DNA from: Peptostreptococcus sp. D1
GTDB taxonomy: Bacteria; Bacillota; Clostridia; Peptostreptococcales; Peptostreptococcaceae
Length of the DNA: 64,000 nt
Assembly (NCBI RefSeq): GCF_900112955.1
Contig: NZ_FONP01000009.1
Coordinates: 31,404-95,403 of the forward strand
Direction of reading: 5' to 3'
Shown here one piece after another: positions 16,601 to 23,668 of the stretch. The notes beneath the pieces are model-generated. The model ran no database searches and was not told where the DNA came from. It worked only from the letters and a program-made list of their open reading frames with translations. The stretch's first letter is position 1, and the number at the start of each line of letters is the position of its first letter. The translations under genes and the position numbers were made by a program.

Positions 16601-19463
16601 TAATCTCAACATAAGCTGCCTCCGGTATTCCATAAGGCATTTGTCCTACCTTAGGCATATCTGAATGCATTACATAAGCATAAGCTTTTGTCTTAAATGT
16701 TACTTTTTGGGTCGCTGTTCCTCCTTGTGAAATGGTATTATTTGTTGAATCTCCATGATTATCTATGATATTATCATTTGTCTTATTAGTAACAATATAT
16801 GTTCTAGTTAATGTTCCGTAAAGCTGTGGACTAGCATTACTATTCCAGCTTCTTCCACCGAATACTTGCCCCTTGCTATGAGTATGAATTTGATTGGAAT
16901 CCGTACAATTATCGTTATAGTATTTACCCGTAAGATTCACAACAAAATAATTAGGACCATACCAGCTGCCTGTATCTTTCACAATTTCCAAATTCTTACC
17001 CTTAAAGCTCGTATTTCTAAGCTCATACTCAATGTTAGAAAAGAGCACTGCTCGTCCTGTATTAGTATCAACAAATGGTTCAATATTAAAGATTCCATCA
17101 TAAGATAAAGCAATGCTTGATAAGTGCTCATGCTTTCTATCTATTCCCAATTCAATTACTGTTCCGTCTTCTATATCCCCGATATTATACACCTTTTCAA
17201 TACTTTCTGTATTTGTCAAATTATCAGCAGTTTTATAAATAATTTTCCATCCGCTTAGAGCCTTCATTGCCTTAAATTTACCGGTTAGAAACCCGTTTTT
17301 CTCCTCCTGACTGTCAAGCCCCTTTAAATTCAATGTATCTACATTCATAATTATTTTCGGATTTTCAGAGGTTGGAGAATACTTTTTATCTTTTCCATAA
17401 TTAAAAAAAATCATCCAAGTATCAAAAAAAGTTCCATTTTCTGCTTGCTCCGGATAAAGTATCTTCTTTTGTTTTTTTCTTTCATCCGTACTTTCAGCAG
17501 CAATCGGTGTACAAGGCTTTTTAACTACTGTCATCCAGAAGAAGTCATCATATGCCTTTCCACTTATATTATTTACCGGAGATTTTAGTGCTTTTTCCGA
17601 TTCTGATATAAAGCTGTCATTGATATTAGCATCGGAATCTATTGATTCAGCAGAGTATTTAACCTGCAATAGCCCTGTTGCTTCAGGTGTTATGTAGTAA
17701 TCAAAGCGACTCTCTCCTGAATATAAATACCTTCTATTAGCAGTATAGTCAGAATAGGTATATGCATTAAAAATCTCATTATTCAAATGCTCCCAATAAA
17801 CCTTTACCTTCGTTACTCTTCCCCCGGATGTATTAAAGCTAACTTTTTGTGTATGACAATCTCCTGAGCCATACAAATAAACATCATCATTAATTATTTC
17901 TGTATATTCTCTTCCATCCTCTGTCGTATAAACAACCTTATCTATCTTAAACTGTCCTTTAGCCCAAGTATTTACATAAGCATGCCAAGCTCGTGGCTGA
18001 ATTTCCTCTGGAAATTCAAAGGTTTCAATAGTCGCACCCGTCTTATTCTGAGGAAAATACTCTGTATATCCTCCACTTGCATTTTTTAATACATACCAAT
18101 TATTATGCAAGGATGCAAAGCTAACATCCTTATAATTTGCATCAGCTGATACTGCATTAGCTGTATAAAAGCCAGAGGCGTTTTTTCCTAAACGATAACC
18201 TCCATTAAGGAAATTATTAATTTCATAATTGTCAACAATCTCTTTCTTAAATGTTTTTATTTTGACACCCTGATTACTATCAGTTATCATAACCTCCTTA
18301 CTTCCATCAATACCATTAGGCGTCTCAAAAATAATCTCAGGTGGTTCTGCCTCATACAACGCTTCCGATCCCAAATCCTCAACTCCATCAGCTACCTGCC
18401 AAACCGGTGAAAATCCGTTCTTTAGAGCATCACTCCACTTAAAGTCACTTCCATTATTATATATTGCCCTTTTAGGTGTTAATATATAATAATTTCCCTT
18501 ACCATTATTGTCATTTTTGATTTCACTAATGCTAAGCTGAGTCGCTAAATCACTGTCATACAAACCACTTCTGCTCTGCAATTTATACAAAATAAAGTTG
18601 TTTTCTGTGTCTGTAGTCTTTGGTACATACAATTTAATCTGCTTTAATTTCATAAGTGGTGTGTCATTATCATGAATTGTACCTTGAGTATAATAGTACC
18701 AATCTTTATTTCCATCAAAAGCCAGTTGTTTCGGCTCTCTGTCATAAAATAATGTAAGACCTGCATTAGTTATCTTAGGGTTGCTGCTAGCATTTAGATA
18801 ACGATCACCTGTTACCTTTGTTTTAGTATCATCAAAATTATCAGGTGTCATTCTCCACTTGTATTCTGAAGGATTATCTTTACTTTTAATCGGTTTATTA
18901 TCCTTACCTTCACAAGCAGCAACATTTAATATTGTTTCAAGCTTCCCTTCTTTAAGCCATTTCTCGCAGTCTGCCACTGACAAGCTTTTTCTAGAAAAAG
19001 CAATATTAAATAAAATATTTGAATCCCCTAAGGAATACAAAATAGTATCCTTTATATCATAGACGATTTTTACAACCTTATCGTAATTTTTTTGTGTGAC
19101 AGAATCCAAAGGAATAGTTTTTCCATCCTTATCAAGTAGTGTAATATTATCAAACAGTACACTCTCATTTCCAGGATTCGTAAGCTTAAAGCCATAAATC
19201 GGAATATCTACCACAATTTTCTGATCACCGAATTCATTTTTTCCATCATCTCCCACATAACGAAAAGGCGTATAGGATATGGTAAATAAAGTATCTGTCA
19301 TAGTTGCCAAATTGTATGAATTTAAGGATGTTCCATCGCCATTTGACATATCCTTAATCTTATGACTATCATCGTAAACAACGAGTTCCCCGTTTCCCAT
19401 AAAATCACCTGTATTAAATGACGGCGACCTCATCGAAAAGCTTTTAGGAAGAAATTGTATCAC
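13617..19463 (-). CDS. Large LPXTG-anchored surface protein (SdrD-like, InlB-type and Cna-B domains), signal peptide out of frame
   Basis: A 1948-residue cell-wall adhesin. Near the C-terminus there is an SdrD_B-like domain (~1300-1380, with the Ca-loop-like DKNENGKFDDGED), an InlB/Listeria-Bacteroides type repeat (~1535-1625, NYIFNGWNTQADGKG), two Cna-B domains (~1633-1736 and ~1753-1856, RDIKVTKEWKD and RDIKVTKLWKD), a Thr/Ser/Pro stalk, LPKTGD (~1912), a membrane segment and an RRKYAK tail: a sortase substrate. The rest is a large unrecognised stalk/adhesive region. This frame has no signal peptide; one is encoded just upstream in another frame (19547-19723). In-frame coding continues upstream to about 19553. 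As written, the product would not be exported, so the gene is either inactive, phase-off, or the sequence has an error. Confidence 0.85.
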   Translation of the reverse strand: MIQFLPKSFSMRSPSFNTGDFMGNGELVVYDDSHKIKDMSNGDGTSLNSYNLATMTDTLFTISYTPFRYVGDDGKNEFGDQKIVVDIPIYGFKLTNPGNESVLFDNITLLDKDGKTIPLDSVTQKNYDKVVKIVYDIKDTILYSLGDSNILFNIAFSRKSLSVADCEKWLKEGKLETILNVAACEGKDNKPIKSKDNPSEYKWRMTPDNFDDTKTKVTGDRYLNASSNPKITNAGLTLFYDREPKQLAFDGNKDWYYYTQGTIHDNDTPLMKLKQIKLYVPKTTDTENNFILYKLQSRSGLYDSDLATQLSISEIKNDNNGKGNYYILTPKRAIYNNGSDFKWSDALKNGFSPVWQVADGVEDLGSEALYEAEPPEIIFETPNGIDGSKEVMITDSNQGVKIKTFKKEIVDNYEINNFLNGGYRLGKNASGFYTANAVSADANYKDVSFASLHNNWYVLKNASGGYTEYFPQNKTGATIETFEFPEEIQPRAWHAYVNTWAKGQFKIDKVVYTTEDGREYTEIINDDVYLYGSGDCHTQKVSFNTSGGRVTKVKVYWEHLNNEIFNAYTYSDYTANRRYLYSGESRFDYYITPEATGLLQVKYSAESIDSDANINDSFISESEKALKSPVNNISGKAYDDFFWMTVVKKPCTPIAAESTDERKKQKKILYPEQAENGTFFDTWMIFFNYGKDKKYSPTSENPKIIMNVDTLNLKGLDSQEEKNGFLTGKFKAMKALSGWKIIYKTADNLTNTESIEKVYNIGDIEDGTVIELGIDRKHEHLSSIALSYDGIFNIEPFVDTNTGRAVLFSNIEYELRNTSFKGKNLEIVKDTGSWYGPNYFVVNLTGKYYNDNCTDSNQIHTHSKGQVFGGRSWNSNASPQLYGTLTRTYIVTNKTNDNIIDNHGDSTNNTISQGGTATQKVTFKTKAYAYVMHSDMPKVGQMPYGIPEAAYVEITDKQFSADLDKCKFLGYNNASGNVKIEQITDADSKKWIKMSITDVGIQALNREIREITKNKEWSYYYGDNSKVLKFMEDPIVIALKSYRYTSITKLGENEHYPYGMVYYDMSSLENKLDGSKEEYYSYAKLEGDLYSLADNAATALGATKEKKLFGIKLSNVQVIVSKNAFIGSNIFPGKYDDIVYDSSESGFTTQKFYQNERADLRGDFFVQVPDGNGFKEYKTIIEIPKKGKFASYTSQNLKNDFDMYLTGEAIVSGDSRQAGKREFIYSIDGGNTFVSADNIDDWSKVTHVKIDLGELPKSSQVSIKLPLRTDAKNTIDEIEAYIGGNLEATDYTGYKISEYIKPAKYVYGSFTIAGSDVWWDKNENGKFDDGEDKASGIKLELYSPNHDIAINDRIIPANTLIDSATTNDKGEYELKSYMLDEGQWIKVIVPNDEVKLTVKAKASDMLKLKNSDFDRISYETSKLPELIEDKALDSIGCGLIILPKIKIENVKLHVGEESMEEAAKAIVTSDHPTEKPALKYIGLSSDIAEITDKGKVKAKATGKIQGEAAAANTLAGGEQAIPEDTVKVKYDIIIYGNVIYHKNHTDVTGEVPKDNTEYYPSAEADGIDADTDKVTVLDQGTMKRANYIFNGWNTQADGKGITYYKGDTFKIGSVDKDVELYAIWSLIWTPMRPPTRDIKVTKEWKDSSGNNLNEAPVEKIEVELYKDGVATGSKKELNKDNNWTVTFEKLKAYESIENPTIHKYTVKEIGEDGSAIQFNSKWFGVRYDGTMADGFTITNKEKTPWTPMEPSIRDIKVTKLWKDHSGNTIKAPTDKITVELYKDGNPTGKTLELNSSNNWSGVFKKLEVANGLGTDYYKYTVKEAGEDGNIIKFDDKQYKVVYGGSMKDGLTITNEKKAPQTPPSTPTTSPSTPITSSSMSTTHPNTSTRSDRPTASQNTEKPNVSNTSISKNLPKTGDEANLSIYAWIMLVSGISLLLLDYKRRKYAK

Positions 19464-19546
19464 TTCATCTTTAAGAGCTTCATTGAGCTTATTTTCAGAT
19501 AAAGCTTCATTTTTGCTAATAGGATTTTCATCTTCTTTGACATTAT

Positions 19547-19723
19547 TTACTCTTCACTAATATTATTTGCGTTGAAATCTTCTTTTCCCAATTTTTCTGT
19601 AATTGTAGCTTCAACAGGATCGCTGTCTGCAATAACAATACTGTTTGGAACAATCACTCCTAAGAGCATTATAAAAACTAAGAAAAAAGCTATTAATTTT
19701 TGTAATACTATCCTCTTTTTCAT
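19547..19723 (-). pseudogene. Signal-peptide fragment of the LPXTG surface protein (5' part, frameshifted)
   Basis: A 58-codon ORF beginning MKKRIVLQKLIAFFLVFIML, a classic signal peptide with an apparent cleavage region near VIAD, then a mature acidic stretch ending NISEE and a TAA stop. GGAGAGG lies upstream of the ATG. The following reading frame, after a shift of one base at about 19550-19553, continues as VNNVKEDENPISK into the 1948-residue protein. The most economical reading is one ancestral gene (13617-19723) broken by loss of one base. No homopolymer is present at the junction. Confidence 0.75.
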
Positions 19724-19788
19724 TAACTTTCTATTCCTCTCCTCTATATATTTTTCAAAGGCTATTATTTCAATTTTGGAAAATAAAC

Positions 19789-19947
19789 TAGACTTTAAAT
19801 GACGTTTTATAGTATAATAAATAGAAATAGGTTTGTTATGTAATTTACTATGAATTTTGACGATACTTGTGTCGATTTTAAGTAGAATTTAATTTGTAAG
19901 ATTTTTCCTGTAAATTAAAGTCTAATATTATTGACATTTAAAGTCTA
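19789..19947. repeat. Inverted and tandem repeat block around the surface-protein promoter region
   Basis: TAGACTTTAAATG at 19789-19801 is repeated inverted as CATTTAAAGTCTA at 19935-19947. A further direct copy, TTAAAGTCTA at 19915-19924, lies 23 bases before the one at 19938-19947, and each is followed at the same distance by TTGACA (19931, 19954), giving a tandem 23-bp repeat. A weak copy is at 19874-19886. The interval includes a candidate minus-strand promoter for the surface protein (ATAACA at 19834-19839, 17-base spacer, TATACT at 19811-19816). It could be recombinase sites or an operator array. Confidence 0.6.
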
Positions 19948-20002
19948 CTTTTTTTGACAGCTTCTTAAAGGCTTGCTTACGATTTTAAATTTAATCCTTA
20001 TG

Positions 20003-20614
20003 CTAGGTTCTTTTTTCTCTCGTATATCCCCCTTCTCTTAACCATTTTGAAAACGTAGTATGACTTATATTAAGTAATTTTGCACCTGCTCTTAAACCTA
20101 TTTCTTTATCTCTCCACTCTTTAGCTATCCTATCAAAATCTTCAGGAATATCTTTTTTGCTTCTACCAAATTTTACTCCTCGTTTTTTAGCTTCTCTTAT
20201 TCCCTCCATCTGCCTTTGGTAAGTATTTTCTCTTTCTACCTGAGCTACATAGGATAATATTTGTAATACAATATCGGCTATAAATTTTCCTGTTATATCA
20301 TTTACCTTTGTTCTCGTATCAAGAAGCGGAAAATCAAGTACGATGATTTCAGCATTTTTTTCTTTGGTAATTATATTCCATTCTTTAATAATTTCATCGT
20401 AATTTCTTCCCAGTCTATCTATTGATTTGATATAGACTTCATCTCCTGCTTTGAGCTTTTTGATAAGCTGCTTATATTTTTTACGGTTAAAGTCTTTACC
20501 ACTTGCTTTATCAATGTATATTTTTTCTATTCCTATACCTTCCTTCAAGATAGCTGTTAATTGCCTATCTATATTCTGTTCCTTTGTCGATACTCTTATA
20601 TATCCATACTTCAT
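20003..20614 (-). CDS. Serine recombinase (resolvase/invertase family)
   Basis: A 203-residue small serine recombinase. The catalytic domain (~1-140) begins MKYGYIRVSTKEQNIDRQL with the nucleophilic Ser of YIRVST and the R-rich active-site segment KSIDRLGRNYDEI; the long helix E follows, then a short DNA-binding helix-turn-helix at ~165-195 (LRAGAKLLNISHTTFSKWLR). These enzymes resolve cointegrates or invert DNA segments at short inverted-repeat sites. It lies directly beside the repeat block at 19789-19959 and the surface-protein gene, and may act there. Alternatively it is a leftover of a transposon or plasmid resolution system. Confidence 0.9.
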   Translation of the reverse strand: MKYGYIRVSTKEQNIDRQLTAILKEGIGIEKIYIDKASGKDFNRKKYKQLIKKLKAGDEVYIKSIDRLGRNYDEIIKEWNIITKEKNAEIIVLDFPLLDTRTKVNDITGKFIADIVLQILSYVAQVERENTYQRQMEGIREAKKRGVKFGRSKKDIPEDFDRIAKEWRDKEIGLRAGAKLLNISHTTFSKWLREGGYTREKRT

Positions 20615-20693
20615 CTATCTTCCTCCACTTCTTTATTCATAAGTTAGATGTTATATGGATACCTTAATTAAAAATATATTTCCTACCGCAAAT

Positions 20694-20726
20694 GAAAAAG
20701 AAGCCCTTTAAATCCAAAGTCGCTTC
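20694..20726 (-). terminator. Intrinsic terminator of a small transcription unit
   Basis: On the minus strand GAAGC (20726-20722) pairs with GCTTC (20704-20700), with an inner CTTT/AAAG pairing, followed by five T. It ends the short unit that starts at the promoter 20873-20901, before the recombinase gene. Confidence 0.75.
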
Positions 20727-20771
20727 ATCTTCTTTTTACAATGAGTCTTGCATCCTTTTTATTATTCGCTC

Positions 20772-20843
20772 CTATAAGCTTGCGATAGATATAGCAACAC
20801 TCGGTTTATTCAACTTTTCTTTTATCTTTTTTATATAATACAT
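20772..20843 (-). CDS. Small ORF (23 codons) of unknown function
   Basis: MYYIKKIKEKLNKPSVAISI plus three residues, then TAG. A GAAAGGAA ribosome-binding site lies just before the ATG, and a good promoter and a terminator bracket it. A one-base shift near the stop would extend it by about 16 basic residues (IGANNKKDARLIVKRR) to 20725, so it may be a decayed ~39-residue peptide. The alternative is that the transcript is a small RNA. No family recognised. Confidence 0.35.
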   Translation of the reverse strand: MYYIKKIKEKLNKPSVAISIASL

Positions 20844-20872
20844 AGTATTCCTTTCGTTGTAATTGTGCTCAC

Positions 20873-20901
20873 ATTATACTGTATAGTAAGCACAATCGCA
20901 A
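20873..20901 (-). promoter_or_regulatory. Sigma-A type promoter with overlapping palindrome
   Basis: TTGCGA (-35, 20901-20896), 17-base spacer, TATAAT (-10, 20878-20873) on the minus strand. The 8-bp inverted repeat ATTGTGCT (20861-20868) / AGCACAAT (20888-20895) brackets the -10 box, a typical operator position. Confidence 0.65.
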
Positions 20902-20903
20902 CA

Positions 20904-20963
20904 TCAGGCTTTTAATTCTCGTTTTATCCCTATATCTATTATAGCTACTTTTAATTTTTTCAT
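20904..20963 (-). pseudogene. Tiny ORF resembling the start of a subtilisin-like (S8) protease
   Basis: Nineteen codons, MKKLKVAIIDIGIKRELKA, then TGA. The KVAIIDxGI pattern matches the beginning of S8 serine proteases around the catalytic Asp (usually VAVIDTGI/VAIIDSGI). Nothing further of a protease is found downstream. It begins two bases after the preceding small ORF. It may be a relic of a peptide-processing protease beside the ABC exporter, but a 19-residue match can be chance. Confidence 0.25.
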
Positions 20964-20965
20964 AC

Positions 20966-21106
20966 TTAGTTCTTACTCCTGTTAGTTTTATAAAATAATA
21001 CAAATAAAAGTGGTATAATATTAATAGCAATACAAATTAAAAAAGAAAAATAAATAAAAAACGATTTAATTTTATTACCACGAATATATTTTAATACAAA
21101 ACACAT
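20966..21106 (-). CDS. Small membrane peptide (46 aa), unknown
   Basis: MCFVLKYIRGNKIKSFFIYF begins a 46-residue peptide with a basic N-terminus, one long hydrophobic stretch (SFFIYFSFLICIAINIIPLLFVLFY) and a basic tail, thus probably a membrane peptide. A perfect GGAGG lies 11 bases before the ATG. It is the next gene on the strand after the ABC exporter operon, from which it is separated by a terminator. It might be an immunity or accessory peptide of that exporter locus; no family recognised. Confidence 0.5.
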   Translation of the reverse strand: MCFVLKYIRGNKIKSFFIYFSFLICIAINIIPLLFVLFYKTNRSKN

Positions 21107-21186
21107 ATATTTTTATTCCTCCATTCTGCATATCACAAGCTATTTTCTACAACTATTATTTTATTTTTTTGAATTAAATTAAAAAT

Positions 21187-21219
21187 AAAAGGATATGTAA
21201 TTTACAGTCACATCCTTTT
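21187..21219 (-). terminator. Intrinsic terminator of the MacB-like/ABC exporter operon
   Basis: AAAAGGATATGT (21187-21198) pairs imperfectly with ACATCCTTTT (21210-21219); the minus strand continues with a T-rich run. It lies 10 bases after the exporter stop. Confidence 0.75.
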
Positions 21220-21228
21220 ACTAGAAAA

Positions 21229-22956
21229 TTATTCATTATAGTACAAAGTTCTATATGAGTCAGAGCTTTTTAATAAAGCTTGATGAGTACCCTTTCCAAT
21301 AATTTTTCCACTATCTAACACAAAAATATTATCTACATCCTTTATTGTTGATAATCTATGAGCAATTACTATTACAATTTTATTATCAAAAAATTCTTTT
21401 AAATTATTTATTATTTCCTTTTGAGATATATTATCTAATGCTGATGTCGCTTCATCTAAAATAATAATATCACTATCACTAAGTATAGTTCTTGCTATTG
21501 CAATTCTTTGTTTTTGACCACCTGATATTTTAATACCTCTTTCTCCAATTTTTGTGTCAATACCATCTGCTAGACCTGATATATATTCACTAATCCCCAC
21601 CTTTTCACATATTATCTTTAGAATTTCTTCATCTATTTTTTTTCCAAGACAAATATTTTCCCTAATAGACATATCAAATATTAAACTATCCTGTGTAACT
21701 ACAGATATATTTTTTCTTAATGAATATAAATTGATATTCTTAATATCGATTCCATCAATAAGAATACATCCAGAATCAACATCCCAAAGTCTAAATAGCA
21801 GGTTTATTATTGTTGATTTTCCACAACCACTACTTCCTACCAATGCCGAAATATTTCCTCTATCAAAAACCAAATCTACATTCTTTAATATATTCAAATC
21901 CTTTGTATAACCAAAATTCACCTTATTAAATTCTATTTTTTCTATATTCCCTTTTTCCAGTGTAATAGAATCCTTTTCACTTGCTATATCACTTTTTTCA
22001 CCTAACAAACTATAAACTCTGTCTATTGATACTTTTGCTTGCTGAATTTTGTTATTTGCATTTACTATACTCATACACGGACCTAATAGCATTGCACTAT
22101 AGCTTTGAAAAGCCAGCAGTGCTCCTAAGGTTAGACTTCCATTTATAATTTTATATCCCCCATATCCATATAATATCATTGTTATTATTGAATTTATTGT
22201 TATTGCAGCTGTAATATTTCCACTATATAATAAGTGTGTTTTTATATTTTTATTTATTATTTTTCTATCTTTTTTTATATAATCAGATATAAAAAATCTT
22301 TTTGATTTTGATATAACAATACTCATAATATTAAGTACGTATTCTTGTATAAGATGAGTAATATCTCCATACTCTTTTCTTATCAATGATACATTTTCGT
22401 GTATCATCTTAGTAAAAATTCTTTGCAATAATATCAAAACTATTTGTAAAAAGATTACTATCAAAAATAAATCATACTGTAATCTAATCATAAAATACAA
22501 TGCTGCAGTAGCTGTTATAAAATTTTTCACCAAGGAAAATGCTAGCTCAGCATCAATACTTTCAATAGTATCAATATCTGATTGAACTATCGAAAGTATA
22601 TTCCCTGTTTTTTTATTTGTATAGTAATCTCCCGACAAAGTCGATATATGCCTTAATATCCTTAATCTTATTTTTATTGCAACAGAATTTCTCATAATTG
22701 AATAAATATACCCTAGTATAAATTCAATAAAAATTGCTAATAGCTGAATAATAAGATAAATTAACGCAAGTTTTAATAAAGTAGAAAAATTCTTTCCTAT
22801 AATACCTTTATCTACTATTTTTTTTAGTAAAAGTGGTAAATATAGATCCATTACTGTTACTAACAGCATAAATATTGAAGATAAAATTATCTTTTTTTTA
22901 TTATTTATATATATATAATTAATAAATTTTCTAATATTTTTGTTTTTTTCTTTCAT
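21229..22956 (-). CDS. ABC transporter, permease-ATPase fusion (peptide/lipid exporter type)
   Basis: About 575 residues with six membrane segments (~20-300), then an ABC domain with VGSSGCGKST, ISGGQKQRIAIART, IIILDEATSALD and VIAHRLST. It is an export-type half-transporter, likely a homodimer. No N-terminal C39 peptidase domain is present, so it would not cleave a leader itself. It overlaps the MacB-like ATPase gene by 26 bases, placing all three genes in one operon. ATG at 22956 is preferred over the GTG one codon earlier. The nearby tiny ORFs could be substrates, but that is inference. Confidence 0.85.
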   Translation of the reverse strand: MKEKNKNIRKFINYIYINNKKKIILSSIFMLLVTVMDLYLPLLLKKIVDKGIIGKNFSTLLKLALIYLIIQLLAIFIEFILGYIYSIMRNSVAIKIRLRILRHISTLSGDYYTNKKTGNILSIVQSDIDTIESIDAELAFSLVKNFITATAALYFMIRLQYDLFLIVIFLQIVLILLQRIFTKMIHENVSLIRKEYGDITHLIQEYVLNIMSIVISKSKRFFISDYIKKDRKIINKNIKTHLLYSGNITAAITINSIITMILYGYGGYKIINGSLTLGALLAFQSYSAMLLGPCMSIVNANNKIQQAKVSIDRVYSLLGEKSDIASEKDSITLEKGNIEKIEFNKVNFGYTKDLNILKNVDLVFDRGNISALVGSSGCGKSTIINLLFRLWDVDSGCILIDGIDIKNINLYSLRKNISVVTQDSLIFDMSIRENICLGKKIDEEILKIICEKVGISEYISGLADGIDTKIGERGIKISGGQKQRIAIARTILSDSDIIILDEATSALDNISQKEIINNLKEFFDNKIVIVIAHRLSTIKDVDNIFVLDSGKIIGKGTHQALLKSSDSYRTLYYNE

Positions 22957-23620
22957 CACTTATTATCTTTCCATCGCTTATCGTAATTATTCTATCAGCC
23001 TTTGATGCGACTTTTTCATCGTGAGTTATCATAAGTAGTGTCTGATTAAATTCTCTTACCATATCACCAAATAGAGTCATTACATCTTCTGTAGTCTTAC
23101 TATCCAGATTTCCAGTTGGCTCATCTGCAAATATTATAGACGGTTTATTCGCTAAGGCTCTACATATAGCCACTCGCTGCTGCTGACCTCCAGATAGCTC
23201 ATTTGGAAATTTCTTTAGTTGATCGGATAAACCTACTCTCTCAACCACCCTCAAAATATATTCTTTATCCTCTTTTTTTCCGTCCAGTTGAACTGGCAGT
23301 ACTATATTATCATATATGTTTAAAACAGGAATTAGGTTGAAGCTCTGAAAAACGAAACCAAATTCTCTCCTTCTAATTTTTGATAGCTCATCGTCGTTTA
23401 GATTATAGATATTTTTATCTTTCAATATTACCTCTCCTGACGTGGGTTTATCTAGTCCTGCCATACAGTGCAATAGAGTTGTCTTTCCTGAACCACTTGT
23501 ACCTATTACTGCTGTAAAATCACCTTCTTCTATTTCAAGGCTTATTCCATCAACAGCCTTTACTATACTACTTTCTTTTCCATAATATTTTTTCAATTCT
23601 TTTGCAATTAATACTGTCAT
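22931..23620 (-). CDS. ABC transporter ATPase, MacB/LolD-like
   Basis: A 229-residue ATPase with IGTSGSGKTTLLH (Walker A), NELSGGQQQRVAICRAL (signature) and IIFADEPTGNLDSKT (Walker B), the FADEPTGNLD form being typical of the MacB/FtsE/LolD group that works with FtsX-type permeases. It pairs with the permease encoded immediately upstream. Such systems in Firmicutes give antimicrobial-peptide resistance or export, or act as mechanotransmitters rather than classic pumps. Confidence 0.9.
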   Translation of the reverse strand: MTVLIAKELKKYYGKESSIVKAVDGISLEIEEGDFTAVIGTSGSGKTTLLHCMAGLDKPTSGEVILKDKNIYNLNDDELSKIRRREFGFVFQSFNLIPVLNIYDNIVLPVQLDGKKEDKEYILRVVERVGLSDQLKKFPNELSGGQQQRVAICRALANKPSIIFADEPTGNLDSKTTEDVMTLFGDMVREFNQTLLMITHDEKVASKADRIITISDGKIISDERKKQKY

Positions 23621-23668
23621 AATTTCTCTCTCCCTATATAATATAAATACTAGAAATCATATTGCCTA

